Shown here in pieces: positions 17,472 to 27,226 of a stretch of DNA of 64,000 nt. Made by a program: the position numbers and the translations under genes. Every line of letters starts with the position of its first letter. Within the stretch, counting starts at the first letter, position 1. Origin of the DNA: G965267335 sp965267335 (GTDB lineage: Bacteria > Bacteroidota > Bacteroidia > Cytophagales > JAAEPT01); the NCBI GenBank assembly GCA_965267335.1, contig OZ253953.1, positions 1,302,001 to 1,366,000 of the forward strand, in the 5' to 3' direction. The notes beneath the pieces are model-generated. The model saw only the letters and a program-made list of their open reading frames with translations. It did not search any database and was not told where the DNA came from.

Positions 17472-18641
17472 CTAAAGTTCTACTGACTTTATTCCTTTTG
17501 GTGATTGTGTAAAAATACTCGATAGGATGACTAGAAGCATCAAAAAATAAGGAAAGAACATTCTTTCAGGTAGGCTCGGATACAATAAAAACCTAAATAC
17601 AAGTGTGGTTAGAATACTAATTAAAAGAATGGTTGTCTTATCTCTTTTTAAAGCCCTTATGTTAAAGGTTATTCTTTTTGTGCGGAAAAGTATGTACGTA
17701 AAAAAGGCCAGTAACAATATCGGGAATTTTAATCTGAGTACGGTTGAGATAATTCCTTTCAATAAAATTTTTAGATACTGAAAGATTCCAAAATCTGGCG
17801 TTTCTTCGGTTAGAGGATGTGTAAGATGCTTTATAAATGAATGGTGAAACCAAACTTTCCATCCAGGATTTTCGAATGAACTTTTGAGAACGAGTGCCAC
17901 AGAAACAAGTAGTGTGACTGCTAGACAATAGCGAAGAATATGCAATAATTTTTTCTCACTCATTAAAAAATCAAGACTCAGTAAGCAGATCCCAAAAATG
18001 GCATTATCTGGTCGAGCCAGTGATGCAAGCACGAGTACTGAGATTAAAATTATTTTAGAGTTGTAAAACAAGAATAAATAAGAGCTTAAAAACATCAGCA
18101 TTGAAGCAAGGGCATCTGGTGTCGAAATTATTCCTACATCTGTAAATGAAGGCATTATGAAGACGAGTAGGGTCAAGCCTAAAGCCACATAAGTGAATTT
18201 GAGATTGATCTTTATGGAATTGAAGAAAAATAATGCGAGAACAAAGTATGAAATGACAGAAGGTATTATTGTTGCTAAAGACAAGGAAACCCCACTTTTG
18301 TACAAACCATAACAGGATAGAACATAAAGAAACTTGATGGAATAGAACGGCAGCTGTTCGTTGAAGGCATTGTAATCATTTATCATGGCCTCTCTATACT
18401 CATGTGGAGAATAATAGGAACCAATTGTCAGATGTTCATAACGATATCCCGGTGTGTTTTTTTCAATTTCTGAATATACCGTCTGATGTATTTTTTCTGT
18501 GTCTGTTTCGCCATCGAGCTTAAGAATGCATGCCATATAACCCAATCCATCCCAGGTTATAATTGGGTTAGCGATTTGTTTTGATAAAAGAACCCCAAGA
18601 ATCGTTAGGAGAAGTAGACGGGGAATAGCTTTTTTAAGCAT
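17472..18641 (-). CDS. Multi-pass membrane protein, unknown function
   Basis: This 389-residue protein has an N-terminal signal-like helix, a polar stretch with WDGLGYMACILKL and YYSPHEYREAM, and then about eight hydrophobic segments. Acidic residues in the first loop followed by a helix bundle recall GT-C type mannosyltransferase-like membrane enzymes, but I see no firm motif. It is the first gene of a leftward pair with the methyltransferase. Confidence 0.75.
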   Translation of the reverse strand: MLKKAIPRLLLLTILGVLLSKQIANPIITWDGLGYMACILKLDGETDTEKIHQTVYSEIEKNTPGYRYEHLTIGSYYSPHEYREAMINDYNAFNEQLPFYSIKFLYVLSCYGLYKSGVSLSLATIIPSVISYFVLALFFFNSIKINLKFTYVALGLTLLVFIMPSFTDVGIISTPDALASMLMFLSSYLFLFYNSKIILISVLVLASLARPDNAIFGICLLSLDFLMSEKKLLHILRYCLAVTLLVSVALVLKSSFENPGWKVWFHHSFIKHLTHPLTEETPDFGIFQYLKILLKGIISTVLRLKFPILLLAFFTYILFRTKRITFNIRALKRDKTTILLISILTTLVFRFLLYPSLPERMFFPYFLMLLVILSSIFTQSPKGIKSVEL

Positions 18642-18850
18642 ATTTTGAACAGAGATTTGGGTACTGAGTATAACTAAAGCTAGTAAATGATTTTGAATCT
18701 TTTTAAATAATTGGTTACGATAAGAATTTCTATACTTCGCTTACCCTGCACTTTGAGCCTTCTGATTTAAGAATATCACTGTGAACAATAATTTAAAATA
18801 ACTTGTCAAATATTCTTAACTTACACCTAGTACTCACAGAATTACCATTC

Positions 18851-19369
18851 ATGAAACTTTTTAAATCATCTGTGTGCCATAATCTTTCAGGAATAATACT
18901 ATTCTCCTTTTTATGCCTGGGAACTCAGTTAAAGGCCCAGGGAATAGGTGGAGGAGTGATTTATAATCTACCTACGAACAATATAGGCTTCGATATCCGC
19001 TATGAATATCCCAAAAGGCAATTCGTATTCGCACCACAAGCCGCAATATTTCCCGGGATAGGTCCTATTACAGAATTCAATGTCGGGGGTGCGGTACATT
19101 ATTTGCTTCCGGTAAGAATGGGTAAGGTGCTGCCTTACGCACTTTTGTTTGGTGGCTACAATGGGTGGATAAGTCATGAAAGTGCCCCGGACCCTGATGC
19201 AAAATTTTCCAATTGGAGTCTTGAGCCAGGAGTGGGTATCACTTTAAAACAATGTTTAAGACCTTATGCAGAGTACCGCTATAGTGTGAAGTGGGATGAA
19301 GCCAATGTGCGTATTGGAATAATTTACACCTTCAATTGTGGTGGCCACATTTGTCAAACTTATATCTAA
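18851..19369 (+). CDS. Small outer-membrane beta-barrel-like protein
   Basis: The 172-residue protein has a signal peptide (about residues 1-29, ending LKAQG) and then alternating aromatic and glycine-rich strands (FDIRYEYPKRQF, YRYSVKWDEANVRIGIIYTF) typical of 8-stranded porin-like barrels. I took ATG at 18851 rather than the TTG at 18803, because only the later start puts the basic n-region directly before the hydrophobic core. The function is not known. It lies 12 bases before a lipoprotein gene. Confidence 0.75.
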   Translation: MKLFKSSVCHNLSGIILFSFLCLGTQLKAQGIGGGVIYNLPTNNIGFDIRYEYPKRQFVFAPQAAIFPGIGPITEFNVGGAVHYLLPVRMGKVLPYALLFGGYNGWISHESAPDPDAKFSNWSLEPGVGITLKQCLRPYAEYRYSVKWDEANVRIGIIYTFNCGGHICQTYI

Positions 19370-19381
19370 ACCGATAGAGCT

Positions 19382-20251
19382 ATGAAGAAATTAATATACC
19401 TTTTACCTCTTGTGACCATTATTGTTCTTACTAATTGTAGCAAGGAAAGAATTCAGGAAGAAGAGAAAAATGAGTATGAGTCAATGAATGACTACTTTGA
19501 TTCCAAAAAACAGGAAGAGCAGGATTTTGTTATCGACACCGGAGGCACTTGTCCTGTAGTAGGAAATCAGGGCACCCGTGTGTGCCCGATTAAGGTTAGC
19601 TTACAAACCAGTGGAGGGGACAGTGTTTACTTTCCTTTTAATATGCATCTGATCGAATTATACACTCCTAAAGACATTATCTACTATCAACTCTCCAATT
19701 TTGGAGGAAGTAATGTCATCAGTAACCACGGTATAATCAGACTTCGTGCAACTAAGGATGGCGATGACCTGTCAATGCGGGCTGCCGGTTATTGGGATGT
19801 TGAGCAACCTAATGCAACGCCTACGGCTGGTAAAAGTATTTACTATAGTTCCGGTGGTAGTAATTGGACTACTTCAGGACAGTCTTTTGCGGTTACCGCC
19901 TACGGCTACGATGGTGATGTAACTCAACTTTCCTGGGTGTCATGTGCCGAAGACCCTGCTGTTGGCGGGTCAACAGGTGGGTTTACCTTTTCTTCTGATA
20001 CTGACAACCTCGATAATGTAGTGAAATATGTGTACTTACCAGACCTGGATGCTTTGGTAAAAGCCAGTGGTAATTCGACAATTGCACTGCCGGTTGGCCA
20101 GTCTGCCAAAGTCATATTAATGGCAATCAATAGTAAGGGTGAGTTGTACCACTATTATGATGAGACTACAGTTGGAGCTACCAATGACTACAAGGTTGAG
20201 TTAACTGAGATTTCAGATGGTGATCTGACGACATTATTGGATGGGCTTTAA
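19382..20251 (+). CDS. Lipoprotein of unknown function
   Basis: The 289-residue protein starts with a lipoprotein signal peptide, with lipobox LTNC at residues 17-20, then an acidic linker (KERIQEEEKNEYE). The rest is rich in Gly, Ser, Thr and Asp with paired cysteines (TCPVVGNQG and VCPIKV) and looks beta-rich. No family is recognised. It probably forms an operon with the barrel-like gene 12 bases upstream, and the tandem repeat block begins just after it. Confidence 0.78.
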   Translation: MKKLIYLLPLVTIIVLTNCSKERIQEEEKNEYESMNDYFDSKKQEEQDFVIDTGGTCPVVGNQGTRVCPIKVSLQTSGGDSVYFPFNMHLIELYTPKDIIYYQLSNFGGSNVISNHGIIRLRATKDGDDLSMRAAGYWDVEQPNATPTAGKSIYYSSGGSNWTTSGQSFAVTAYGYDGDVTQLSWVSCAEDPAVGGSTGGFTFSSDTDNLDNVVKYVYLPDLDALVKASGNSTIALPVGQSAKVILMAINSKGELYHYYDETTVGATNDYKVELTEISDGDLTTLLDGL

Positions 20252-20270
20252 TTATTAAATATTCAACCGC

Positions 20271-20815
20271 GGAGACGCAGAGTTCGCCAAGTTATTCTTT
20301 GCGTCCATTTAAATTATAGGTTTTTAATAAATCAGGATAATCTCTCCACATCAGAATTTTCTCAGCGCTCTTTGTATCTTTAATCGTCCTCGTTTGCAAC
20401 GAGGATGTTCGAAGAAAAGGTTTGTAACCTTTTTATGCACTTTGTTAAATGGATTGTAGGGACGGCAACTCTTTGTGCCCATCTAAATTATTGGTTTTTA
20501 ATAAATCGGGATGCACTCTCCATATCAGAATTTTCTCAGCGCTCTTTGCATCTTAGCGGTTATTCTTTTATTGTCTTAAATCGTCCTCGTTCGCAACGAG
20601 GATGTTCGAAGAAAAGGTTTGTAACCTTGTTATGCCCATTGTTAAATGGGTGGTAGGGACGGCAACTCTTTGCGCCCATCTAAATTATTGGGTTTTAAAA
20701 AATCGGGATGTACTCTCCATATCAGAATTTTCTCAGCGCTCTCAGCATCTTGGCGGTTATTCTTTAATCGTCCTCGTTTGCAATCAGGGTCCGAGAAAAA
20801 GATTTTTAACCTTTA
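20271..20815. repeat. Three degenerate tandem repeats, 174-197 bp period, non-coding
   Basis: The same word order recurs: AAATTA at 20311, 20485 and 20682; TCAGAATTTTCTCAGCGCTC at 20351, 20525 and 20722; TCGTCCTCGTT with its hairpin partner AACGAGGA near 20384, 20581 and, decayed, 20768. The spacing is 174 bases between first and second copies and 197 between second and third. The block starts with a CGCGGAGACGCAGAG word. Short ORFs here are repeat artefacts that share the same translation. It has the look of REP/RAYT-type dispersed repeats, but no transposase is present in the window. Confidence 0.85.
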
Positions 20816-20861
20816 CACACTTTCATTTCAATGAATGGATATTTCCGATTATCATGGGTTG

Positions 20862-20897
20862 AAAAACAAAAAACCCCATAGCTTTCGCTACGGGGCT
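20862..20897 (-). terminator. Terminator of recA
   Basis: On the minus strand GCCCCGTAGC, GAAA and GCTATGGGGT form a stem with one G-T pair followed by TTTTTTG. It lies about 25 bases after the recA stop. Confidence 0.85.
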
Positions 20898-20921
20898 TCA
20901 TAAGTAGTTTGGGTGCTATTA

Positions 20922-21953
20922 TTATTTAGCTTCTTTCTCTTCGACAGGTTGAGGCTCAATACCATTTACCTTGTCTCGAATTTTCTTTTCGATCTCATCC
21001 ATCAATTCAGGATTGTCATGAAGCACACCTTTCACGCTGTCACGACCCTGTCCTAATTTGTTGCCGCCATATGAAAACCATGACCCTGCTTTTTCAACAA
21101 TATCAAGATCAACAGCCAGGTCAAGTACTTCGCCTACTTTGGAAATTCCTTCACCATACATGATTTCAAATTCAACTACTTTGAACGGAGGAGCAACTTT
21201 GTTTTTCACGACTTTTACTCTAACACGGTTTCCGGTAATGCTATCCGGTCCTTCTTTGATCTGCCCGATTCTACGAATGTCAAGACGAACTGAAGCATAA
21301 AACTTCAATGCATTACCACCGGTAGTTGTTTCAGGATTACCGAACATCACACCGATTTTCTCACGAAGCTGGTTGATGAAGATACATGAGCAACCGGTCT
21401 TGTTGATGGTACCGGTAAGTTTTCTTAGTGCCTGTGACATGAGCCTTGCCTGAAGACCCATTTTACTTTCACCCATCTCGCCTTCAAGTTCACCTTTAGG
21501 AACAAGAGCGGCTACAGAATCGATAACGATGATGTCGATTGCTCCCGAGCGAATAAGGTGTTCGGCAATTTCAAGAGCCTGCTCACCATTGTCAGGTTGG
21601 GCGATCAATAAGTTTTCAGTATCAATGCCAAGCTTTTCAGCGTATGACTTGTCAAATGCGTGTTCAGCATCAATGAATGCTGCTATACCACCTTTCTTTT
21701 GTGCTTCTGCAATGCAGTGCATCGAAAGGGTGGTCTTACCCGAAGATTCAGGTCCGTATATTTCTACAACTCTACCGCGAGGTATACCTCCGATCCCAAG
21801 AGCGATATCAAGCCCCAGTGATCCGGTAGAAATAGCCGGCATATCCATCACTTTATCGTCACTCAATTTCATGACGGCCCCTTTACCATAGGCTTTTTCT
21901 ATGGTGTCGATGGTTAACTTGAGGGCTTTGAGTTTTTCAGAATTATCACTCAT
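20922..21953 (-). CDS. recA: Recombinase RecA
   Basis: The 343-residue ATPase forms filaments on single-stranded DNA for recombination and SOS signalling. The Walker A site GPESSGKTT is at about residues 66-74, Walker B is IDIIVIDSVAALVP, and the L2 loop NPETTTGGNALKFY is intact. The C-terminal tail is acidic (EPQPVEEKEAK). No clear promoter or SOS box could be read in the 117-base gap to the divergent gene at 22071. It is monocistronic with its own terminator. Confidence 0.98.
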   Translation of the reverse strand: MSDNSEKLKALKLTIDTIEKAYGKGAVMKLSDDKVMDMPAISTGSLGLDIALGIGGIPRGRVVEIYGPESSGKTTLSMHCIAEAQKKGGIAAFIDAEHAFDKSYAEKLGIDTENLLIAQPDNGEQALEIAEHLIRSGAIDIIVIDSVAALVPKGELEGEMGESKMGLQARLMSQALRKLTGTINKTGCSCIFINQLREKIGVMFGNPETTTGGNALKFYASVRLDIRRIGQIKEGPDSITGNRVRVKVVKNKVAPPFKVVEFEIMYGEGISKVGEVLDLAVDLDIVEKAGSWFSYGGNKLGQGRDSVKGVLHDNPELMDEIEKKIRDKVNGIEPQPVEEKEAK

Positions 21954-22070
21954 TTTCTTTTCTTATTTTTAACTGCAGAGATGTAATGTGAAGTTAAGCA
22001 TTCATTAAGAGATGTGCATTATTTTAATTCACGAATTATCAACATATTAGGCCAATATTGATACTTTTTT

Positions 22071-23120
22071 ATGAAACACATCAATTGGAAAAATATTAAG
22101 CGTATTCTGGCCCTCTTTGGCTTACTCTTAGCGACTTTTTTGATCGTGTTTTTCAATGAACTGATTTATGGGATAAATCAATACCTTGGTCAGAATAACC
22201 TCATCGATAATGCAAAGTCCATAGACTTCTACCTGAACGAAGATACGTATCCAGACTCATTAAAGGAGAGGATTAAACTGGTAAGAGAAATCAGACAGTT
22301 TGCAATCGACTCACTTGAGTTGTACAATGCCGACAACTATAAAAAAATATACGATCAGAAAGGAGAAGATGTCTTGTGGATCATTCGTGCCTGTAAGCCT
22401 TATGAATTGCGCCCTTTTGAATGGACTTTTCCATTTGCTGGTTCTTTTCCTTACAAAGGACACTTCGATAGAGAAAAAGTTATTGCTGATTCGGCAAAAT
22501 TTGCCCGCTTTGGATATGATGTGGGTATAAGACCTGTAAGAGCCTGGTCTACCCTGGGATATTTTGAAGATCCCATTCTATCAAATATGCTGTATTGGTC
22601 TGAGGGGGAGCTAGCAGAAACGATCATACACGAGATGACACATAGTACTATTTTTGTTTATTCGGATATTGAGTACAACGAGAATCTTGCCACTTTTATA
22701 GGTGAATATGGAGCAAAAAGATTCTTATCTCAGAAGTATGGTCAGGACTCGGATGTATTGAAGTACTATAGCGGAGACCTGCAAGACCAGAAAAAATTTA
22801 TTGATCACATGCTTCATGGAGCTATGTTGCTGGACACCCTATTCAAAAGTTTTGATGAAAAAATATTAAATGCAGAGAAAGATCGTTTAAAGTATGACTT
22901 GATAGAAAAAATCGCTCTTAGTACGGATACGATCAATTTTTTAAACTCTGATGGCAGATATGTTTATAAATCTGCCGAAAATTTAAACAACACAAATTTT
23001 GCTGCGTTAATAACATATCACGCTAAGCAAAATGACTTTAGCAAAGATTTTGATGAAGTACACAAAGGCGACTTTAAAAATTATCTTGATTCATTAAAAA
23101 AAGTACACCCTCTTCATTAA
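22071..23120 (+). CDS. Predicted zinc aminopeptidase, PF10023-like
   Basis: This 349-residue protein has an N-terminal hydrophobic helix (residues 10-34) that likely anchors it to the membrane, followed by an extracytoplasmic catalytic region. The zinc site HEMTH is at 187-191, with NENLATFIGEYGA at 203-215 supplying the third ligand glutamate. This pattern fits the predicted aminopeptidase family PF10023. The substrate is unknown. A DUF3108 gene follows 55 bases downstream. Confidence 0.85.
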   Translation: MKHINWKNIKRILALFGLLLATFLIVFFNELIYGINQYLGQNNLIDNAKSIDFYLNEDTYPDSLKERIKLVREIRQFAIDSLELYNADNYKKIYDQKGEDVLWIIRACKPYELRPFEWTFPFAGSFPYKGHFDREKVIADSAKFARFGYDVGIRPVRAWSTLGYFEDPILSNMLYWSEGELAETIIHEMTHSTIFVYSDIEYNENLATFIGEYGAKRFLSQKYGQDSDVLKYYSGDLQDQKKFIDHMLHGAMLLDTLFKSFDEKILNAEKDRLKYDLIEKIALSTDTINFLNSDGRYVYKSAENLNNTNFAALITYHAKQNDFSKDFDEVHKGDFKNYLDSLKKVHPLH

Positions 23121-23175
23121 ATATTTAAATTGGTACACCTTTTGTAATACCTTATGTAAATAATTATTAGAAATC

Positions 23176-23982
23176 ATGAAAAAGTTCACCATTATACTCA
23201 TTTCGGCATTTTTTTGCCTGTCCTTCACAAAGGATAATAGCGCCTTAAAGTATAACGTGCGTAACACAAGTTTTACTCAAGGAGAATATCTTGAATACCG
23301 ACTTCACTATGGAGTTTTCAATGCAGGAGTCGGAATCGTGCAGGTCTTTCCCAAGCTCTATAGCGTCAATGGCAAGGCCTGCTATAAGCTGGATGTATCA
23401 GGAAGATCAGTAGGAGCCTTTGCTGCGATCCTCAAAGTAAAGGATACCTGGAGGTCTTATATAGATACCACTTCATTGTACCCTGAGAAAGCATATCGTG
23501 ATATTACAGAAGGTAGGTACAGATTGAAAGAAACAACACTATTTAATCAGGCCGCAGGCGCGGTGACGGTTAAGTCTCAAAAGAAGTCTAAGGACATACA
23601 AACCAAGAACTTCGAGATGCCTAAAAAGTCGTTAGACATTGTAAGTGCATATTACTACCTGAGAAATGTGGATTACTCCAAGATGAAGGAAGGGGAAAGT
23701 GTAAGTATTAAAGTGTTTTTTGAGGATACTAACTATGACTTGAAAGTCATTTATAAAGGAAAGGAAAAGGTAAAAGTAAGGGGTGGTAAGTTTAATTGTA
23801 TTAAGTTAGTGCCTGAAATGCCCGATAACGAGCTGTTTGATGGAAGTGGTTCTGTGAGATTCTGGCTATCCGATGATGCTAACAGAGTAGCAGTAAGGGT
23901 AGAGGCCGATATGTTCGTTGGTGCGGTACAACTGGATCTTAAATCTCATAGGGGTTTGGGGCATGCACTGAACACTTATTAA
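23176..23982 (+). CDS. DUF3108 domain-containing secreted protein
   Basis: The 268-residue protein has a signal peptide (residues 1-19, ending FTKDNS) and a beta-rich DUF3108 domain. Signatures include GEYLEYRLHYGVFNAGVGIV near the start of the domain, VKVRGGKFNCIKLVP and a closing SVRFWLSDDANRVAVRV segment. DUF3108 proteins are periplasmic lipid-carrier-like folds without assigned function. Spacing suggests co-transcription with the aminopeptidase and the TlpA-like gene 23 bases on. Confidence 0.88.
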   Translation: MKKFTIILISAFFCLSFTKDNSALKYNVRNTSFTQGEYLEYRLHYGVFNAGVGIVQVFPKLYSVNGKACYKLDVSGRSVGAFAAILKVKDTWRSYIDTTSLYPEKAYRDITEGRYRLKETTLFNQAAGAVTVKSQKKSKDIQTKNFEMPKKSLDIVSAYYYLRNVDYSKMKEGESVSIKVFFEDTNYDLKVIYKGKEKVKVRGGKFNCIKLVPEMPDNELFDGSGSVRFWLSDDANRVAVRVEADMFVGAVQLDLKSHRGLGHALNTY

Positions 23983-24005
23983 TATTTTAATGTTATACTG
24001 AAGTC

Positions 24006-25349
24006 GTGAAGAAAGTTCTAGCAATACTATTTTTAGGGGTCGTCCCCTTTTTGGCAGACGCAGATACGGAGGTAGTTACAGGTAAAGTGAGTAACTGTGA
24101 TGATGGTGAATGGATTTATCTGTATGAGTACTTTGGTGCTGATCTGGAGGTGGTCGATTCTGCTCAGGTAAAATCAGGTGAGTTCAAACTCAAATCCAAA
24201 AAAGGATACCCTGATGGTCTGTATCAAATAGGAGCTAGTGAAACCGGTTCGGCTGCTCTTGTTCTTAAAGAGAAATCAGTTGAAGTTGAATTTGATTTTG
24301 TGGAACCGAAGGAATCTTTGAAAGTGGCGGACTCCAAGGAAAACCAGCTGTTTGAAGATTATTCCAAAGCCCTGAACGGTTATTATCAAGAATTTCAGGA
24401 TATCAATTCGGCTTTCTATAAAATACAACCCTTGCAAAGGCAAAACCCGGAGTTGTACAGCGAAAAAAGTAGTGAGCTGTCACAACGTCTGGATTCCATT
24501 CATAAAGGCTTGGATGCTTATCATGCCAAACTAGTAGAGGAAAATCCTGAATCATTGATGGGGGTATTTGCCAAGGCACTACTCATTGACAAGACCACTA
24601 ATCAAAGTAATTATCTAAATGCAGATGAATTCAACAATAGTACTTTGATTCGGGGAGACGTACTGGCCAACAAGATTAACTTCTATTTTATTCGATTTAT
24701 TGGTCGAATTGATCAGAACAATATTGCCAGATTGAACAACGAAGTTTTATCGAAAAGTCCTGAAGGATCAGATGGAAGGGAAGTCGTTTACACTACTTTG
24801 ATTAGAATAGCCTTCAATGTAGATAAAAATGAAGGCTGGAGATTGAGCAAGCAGTATAAAAAAGAATACCCTGATTCTCCTCACGCACTTCGGTTTTTAA
24901 AAGGTGTTCCGGCCCCTCCACCTGAAATAGGAGATACGGCACCAGATCTAAGTTTTCAGGATCCTAACGGAAAGACGATAAGCTTAAGCTCCTTAAAAGG
25001 GCAAGTAGTTTTGGTTGATTTTTGGGCTTCATGGTGTAGACCTTGCCGGGCTGAGAATCCGAATGTTGTAAGAGCATATCACAAATTCAAAGATAAAGGC
25101 TTTACGATTCTAAGTGTTTCTCTGGACAAGTCAAAGGATCGATGGGTTGGAGCGATAGAAGCCGATGGGTTGGTATGGCCCAATCATATCTCTGACTTAA
25201 AGGGGTGGCAGTCAGCAGCAGCGCAGACCTACAGTGTGCGCGGGATTCCTTCTGCCTTTCTGATTGATAGAGAAGGTACCATAGTAGCAAAAAACCTGCG
25301 GGGAGCGGCCCTGGAGCAGGCTCTTGAAAAGCTGCTTGCCGAAGAGTAG
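24006..25349 (+). CDS. TlpA-like thioredoxin with N-terminal DUF4369
   Basis: The 447-residue protein has a signal peptide (1-20), a beta-rich DUF4369 domain (about 22-105), a helical linker, and a C-terminal thioredoxin domain (about 309-445) with WASWCRPC, the redox pair C344 and C347. It is a periplasmic thiol-disulfide reductase, likely membrane- or outer-membrane-facing. It starts with GTG at 24006, 23 bases after the DUF3108 gene; the GTG precedes the KKVLAILFL hydrophobic core directly. The length is normal for this Bacteroidota family. Confidence 0.9.
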   Translation: MKKVLAILFLGVVPFLADADTEVVTGKVSNCDDGEWIYLYEYFGADLEVVDSAQVKSGEFKLKSKKGYPDGLYQIGASETGSAALVLKEKSVEVEFDFVEPKESLKVADSKENQLFEDYSKALNGYYQEFQDINSAFYKIQPLQRQNPELYSEKSSELSQRLDSIHKGLDAYHAKLVEENPESLMGVFAKALLIDKTTNQSNYLNADEFNNSTLIRGDVLANKINFYFIRFIGRIDQNNIARLNNEVLSKSPEGSDGREVVYTTLIRIAFNVDKNEGWRLSKQYKKEYPDSPHALRFLKGVPAPPPEIGDTAPDLSFQDPNGKTISLSSLKGQVVLVDFWASWCRPCRAENPNVVRAYHKFKDKGFTILSVSLDKSKDRWVGAIEADGLVWPNHISDLKGWQSAAAQTYSVRGIPSAFLIDREGTIVAKNLRGAALEQALEKLLAEE

Positions 25350-25370
25350 ATCAGCGTAGGCTTACTTTTG
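25336..25370 (+). promoter_or_regulatory. Candidate promoter of the histidine kinase gene
   Basis: TACTTTTG at 25363-25370 fits TAnnTTTG exactly, with TTG at 25336-25338 about 24 bases upstream, slightly longer than usual. It leaves a leader of about 75 bases before the kinase start. Confidence 0.45.
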
Positions 25371-25450
25371 CATCTCTTAACCTAAAATTAACATCAAATT
25401 CTGGCTGACCTTAGAAAAAGCGATAACTTGCGTGGTTATAAAACTAGGGT

Positions 25451-26491
25451 ATGTTTAACGCTCGTTTAATTTCACTTGCTATTTCTCTGGGAGTTGCGGT
25501 CATCTCAGTGGCATTTTTGTCATTGATAAGCACCATGACAGCAACAGATTTATTTCTGGTTTTTGCTCTGGCCTTTATCAGTTCTTTTATTTTATTCTTC
25601 CTTACCCTTGAGCTACTGGTGTACCGGGAGTTGAGAAAGATTTTTAGAATTTTCGATCAGCTAAGCGGAAAGAAAACCACCACGACCTCACCGTCTGAGA
25701 TTTCTGTAAAAAAAATTGGTAAGGAACTATCGGCATTTGCCAAGATGAAGGAGGAAGAGATTGAAACTCTAAGGAGGATCGAAAATTTCCGAAGGGAGTT
25801 TCTTGCAGATATTTCTCACGAACTTAAGACTCCGGTATTCGCGGCACAGGGATTTATTCATACCTTAATGGATGGTGCTATTGATGATGTGAGTGTAAGG
25901 ACCCGTTTTTTAAAAAAATCAGCGAAGAGTCTCGATGACCTCAATAACCTTGTCCAGGACCTTATTACAATTTCACAGGTTGAGACCGGGGAAATCATCC
26001 TCCAGGAGGAGACCTTCGAACTGGGGACGCTGGTAAATGAGGTTTTTGAAAAAATGGAGGTCAAAGCAGGAAACAGGAATACAGACCTAAGACTGAAAAA
26101 AGATTACAAGGGTGATGCAAGAGTCGTTGCTGACTATTTCAGAATCATGCAGGTGATCACCAATCTTGTCGATAACGCAATTAAGTACGGAAAAGATGGA
26201 GGGAGAGTGATTGTCACGCTGTCAGCAAAGAAAGACTCCGTAGAGGTAAATGTTTCTGATGATGGTCCTGGAATACCACTGGAGCATCAGCCTAAAATTT
26301 TCAGGAGATTCTATCGCGTTGATAAAAGCCGTTCCAGAGAGAAGGGGGGTACAGGTCTGGGGCTGGCAATTGTAAAGCACATTGTTGAAGCCCATAAATC
26401 AGAAATTAAGCTAAATTCCAAGGAAGGTAAAGGAACAAGGTTTACCTTTAGGCTTCCAAAGGAAAAGTCAGTTGAAAAAACCTCAGTTTAA
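25451..26491 (+). CDS. Sensor histidine kinase (PhoR-like), orphan
   Basis: The 346-residue protein has two transmembrane helices close together (about 5-27 and 34-57), a short linker, the phospho-acceptor motif ISHELKTPVF with H123, and an HATPase with NLVDNAIKYG, a DDGPGIP G1 box and GTGLGLAIVKH. The periplasmic loop is only a few residues, so it likely senses through the membrane or a partner. No response regulator is adjacent. Its 3' end overlaps the RluA-type gene by 20 bases. Confidence 0.92.
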   Translation: MFNARLISLAISLGVAVISVAFLSLISTMTATDLFLVFALAFISSFILFFLTLELLVYRELRKIFRIFDQLSGKKTTTTSPSEISVKKIGKELSAFAKMKEEEIETLRRIENFRREFLADISHELKTPVFAAQGFIHTLMDGAIDDVSVRTRFLKKSAKSLDDLNNLVQDLITISQVETGEIILQEETFELGTLVNEVFEKMEVKAGNRNTDLRLKKDYKGDARVVADYFRIMQVITNLVDNAIKYGKDGGRVIVTLSAKKDSVEVNVSDDGPGIPLEHQPKIFRRFYRVDKSRSREKGGTGLGLAIVKHIVEAHKSEIKLNSKEGKGTRFTFRLPKEKSVEKTSV

Positions 26492-27188
26492 AGATTTTAT
26501 TATTCACGAAGATGATGACTATGTGGTCATCAACAAGCCCCCTTTTATCTCTTCTCTAGATGACCGAGTAGACGCATGGAACATAAAAAGCCTGGCCAGG
26601 GAGTATAATGAGTCGCTTACTCTGTGTCATCGGCTCGATAAAGAAACTTCCGGAGTGCTTGTGCTTGCCAAGGATGCTGAGTCTTATAGAAATATAGCCA
26701 TCCAGTTTGAAGAACGTAAGGTTGAAAAGGAATACCATACTGTAGTTGGTGGGGTGCACGAAATCAGGGATACCTGGATTGATGAACCATTAGGCGAAAT
26801 AAGAAGGGGCAGCGTAAGTGTCGATTACCAAAAAGGGAAACCAGCCCTTACTTATGTTACCTTATTAAAAGCATTTAGGAATTATACTGTCCTGGCATGT
26901 AAGCCAGTTACAGGTCGTACTCACCAAATACGTGCGCACCTACGTCATATTGGTTGCCCTATTATTGGAGATAGTAGCTATGGAGGTAAGGATTTCTATT
27001 TGTCATCACTAAAAAGAAATTACAATCTGAAGAAAGATGAAGAAGAGCGACCTTCAATACAAAGAGTAGCTTTACACGCATGGTCAATCATTTTTACCGA
27101 TATGAATGGTAAAGATTTAAAGTTTGAAGCGCCCTATCCAAAAGACTTTATGGTGCTGATTAAGCTTTTGGAAAAGTACGCACGCTGA
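26472..27188 (+). CDS. RluA-family pseudouridine synthase
   Basis: The 238-residue enzyme converts specific uridines in rRNA or tRNA to pseudouridine. The catalytic motif HRLDKETSG carries D56, and GRTHQIRAHLRHIGCPI follows. The protein lacks an N-terminal S4 domain, so it is a short single-domain form. It starts at TTG 26472, inside the kinase gene, 20 bases before the kinase stop; no ATG lies close enough to replace it without losing the first strand. This overlap predicts translational coupling. Confidence 0.9.
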   Translation: MKKPQFKDFIIHEDDDYVVINKPPFISSLDDRVDAWNIKSLAREYNESLTLCHRLDKETSGVLVLAKDAESYRNIAIQFEERKVEKEYHTVVGGVHEIRDTWIDEPLGEIRRGSVSVDYQKGKPALTYVTLLKAFRNYTVLACKPVTGRTHQIRAHLRHIGCPIIGDSSYGGKDFYLSSLKRNYNLKKDEEERPSIQRVALHAWSIIFTDMNGKDLKFEAPYPKDFMVLIKLLEKYAR

Positions 27189-27226
27189 TTCTTGAAAATT
27201 TATTTTAAAGAATTATTGCTCATTGT

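Noticed and set aside
20405..20862. Two similar short ORFs starting MFEEKVCNL (20405-20656 and 20602-20862)
   Set aside because: They are translations of the tandem repeat units, have no coding character otherwise, and overlap each other; their similarity comes from the DNA repeat.
21954..22070. LexA-type SOS box before recA
   Set aside because: No convincing inverted repeat is seen, and the repeat before dinB does not recur here.
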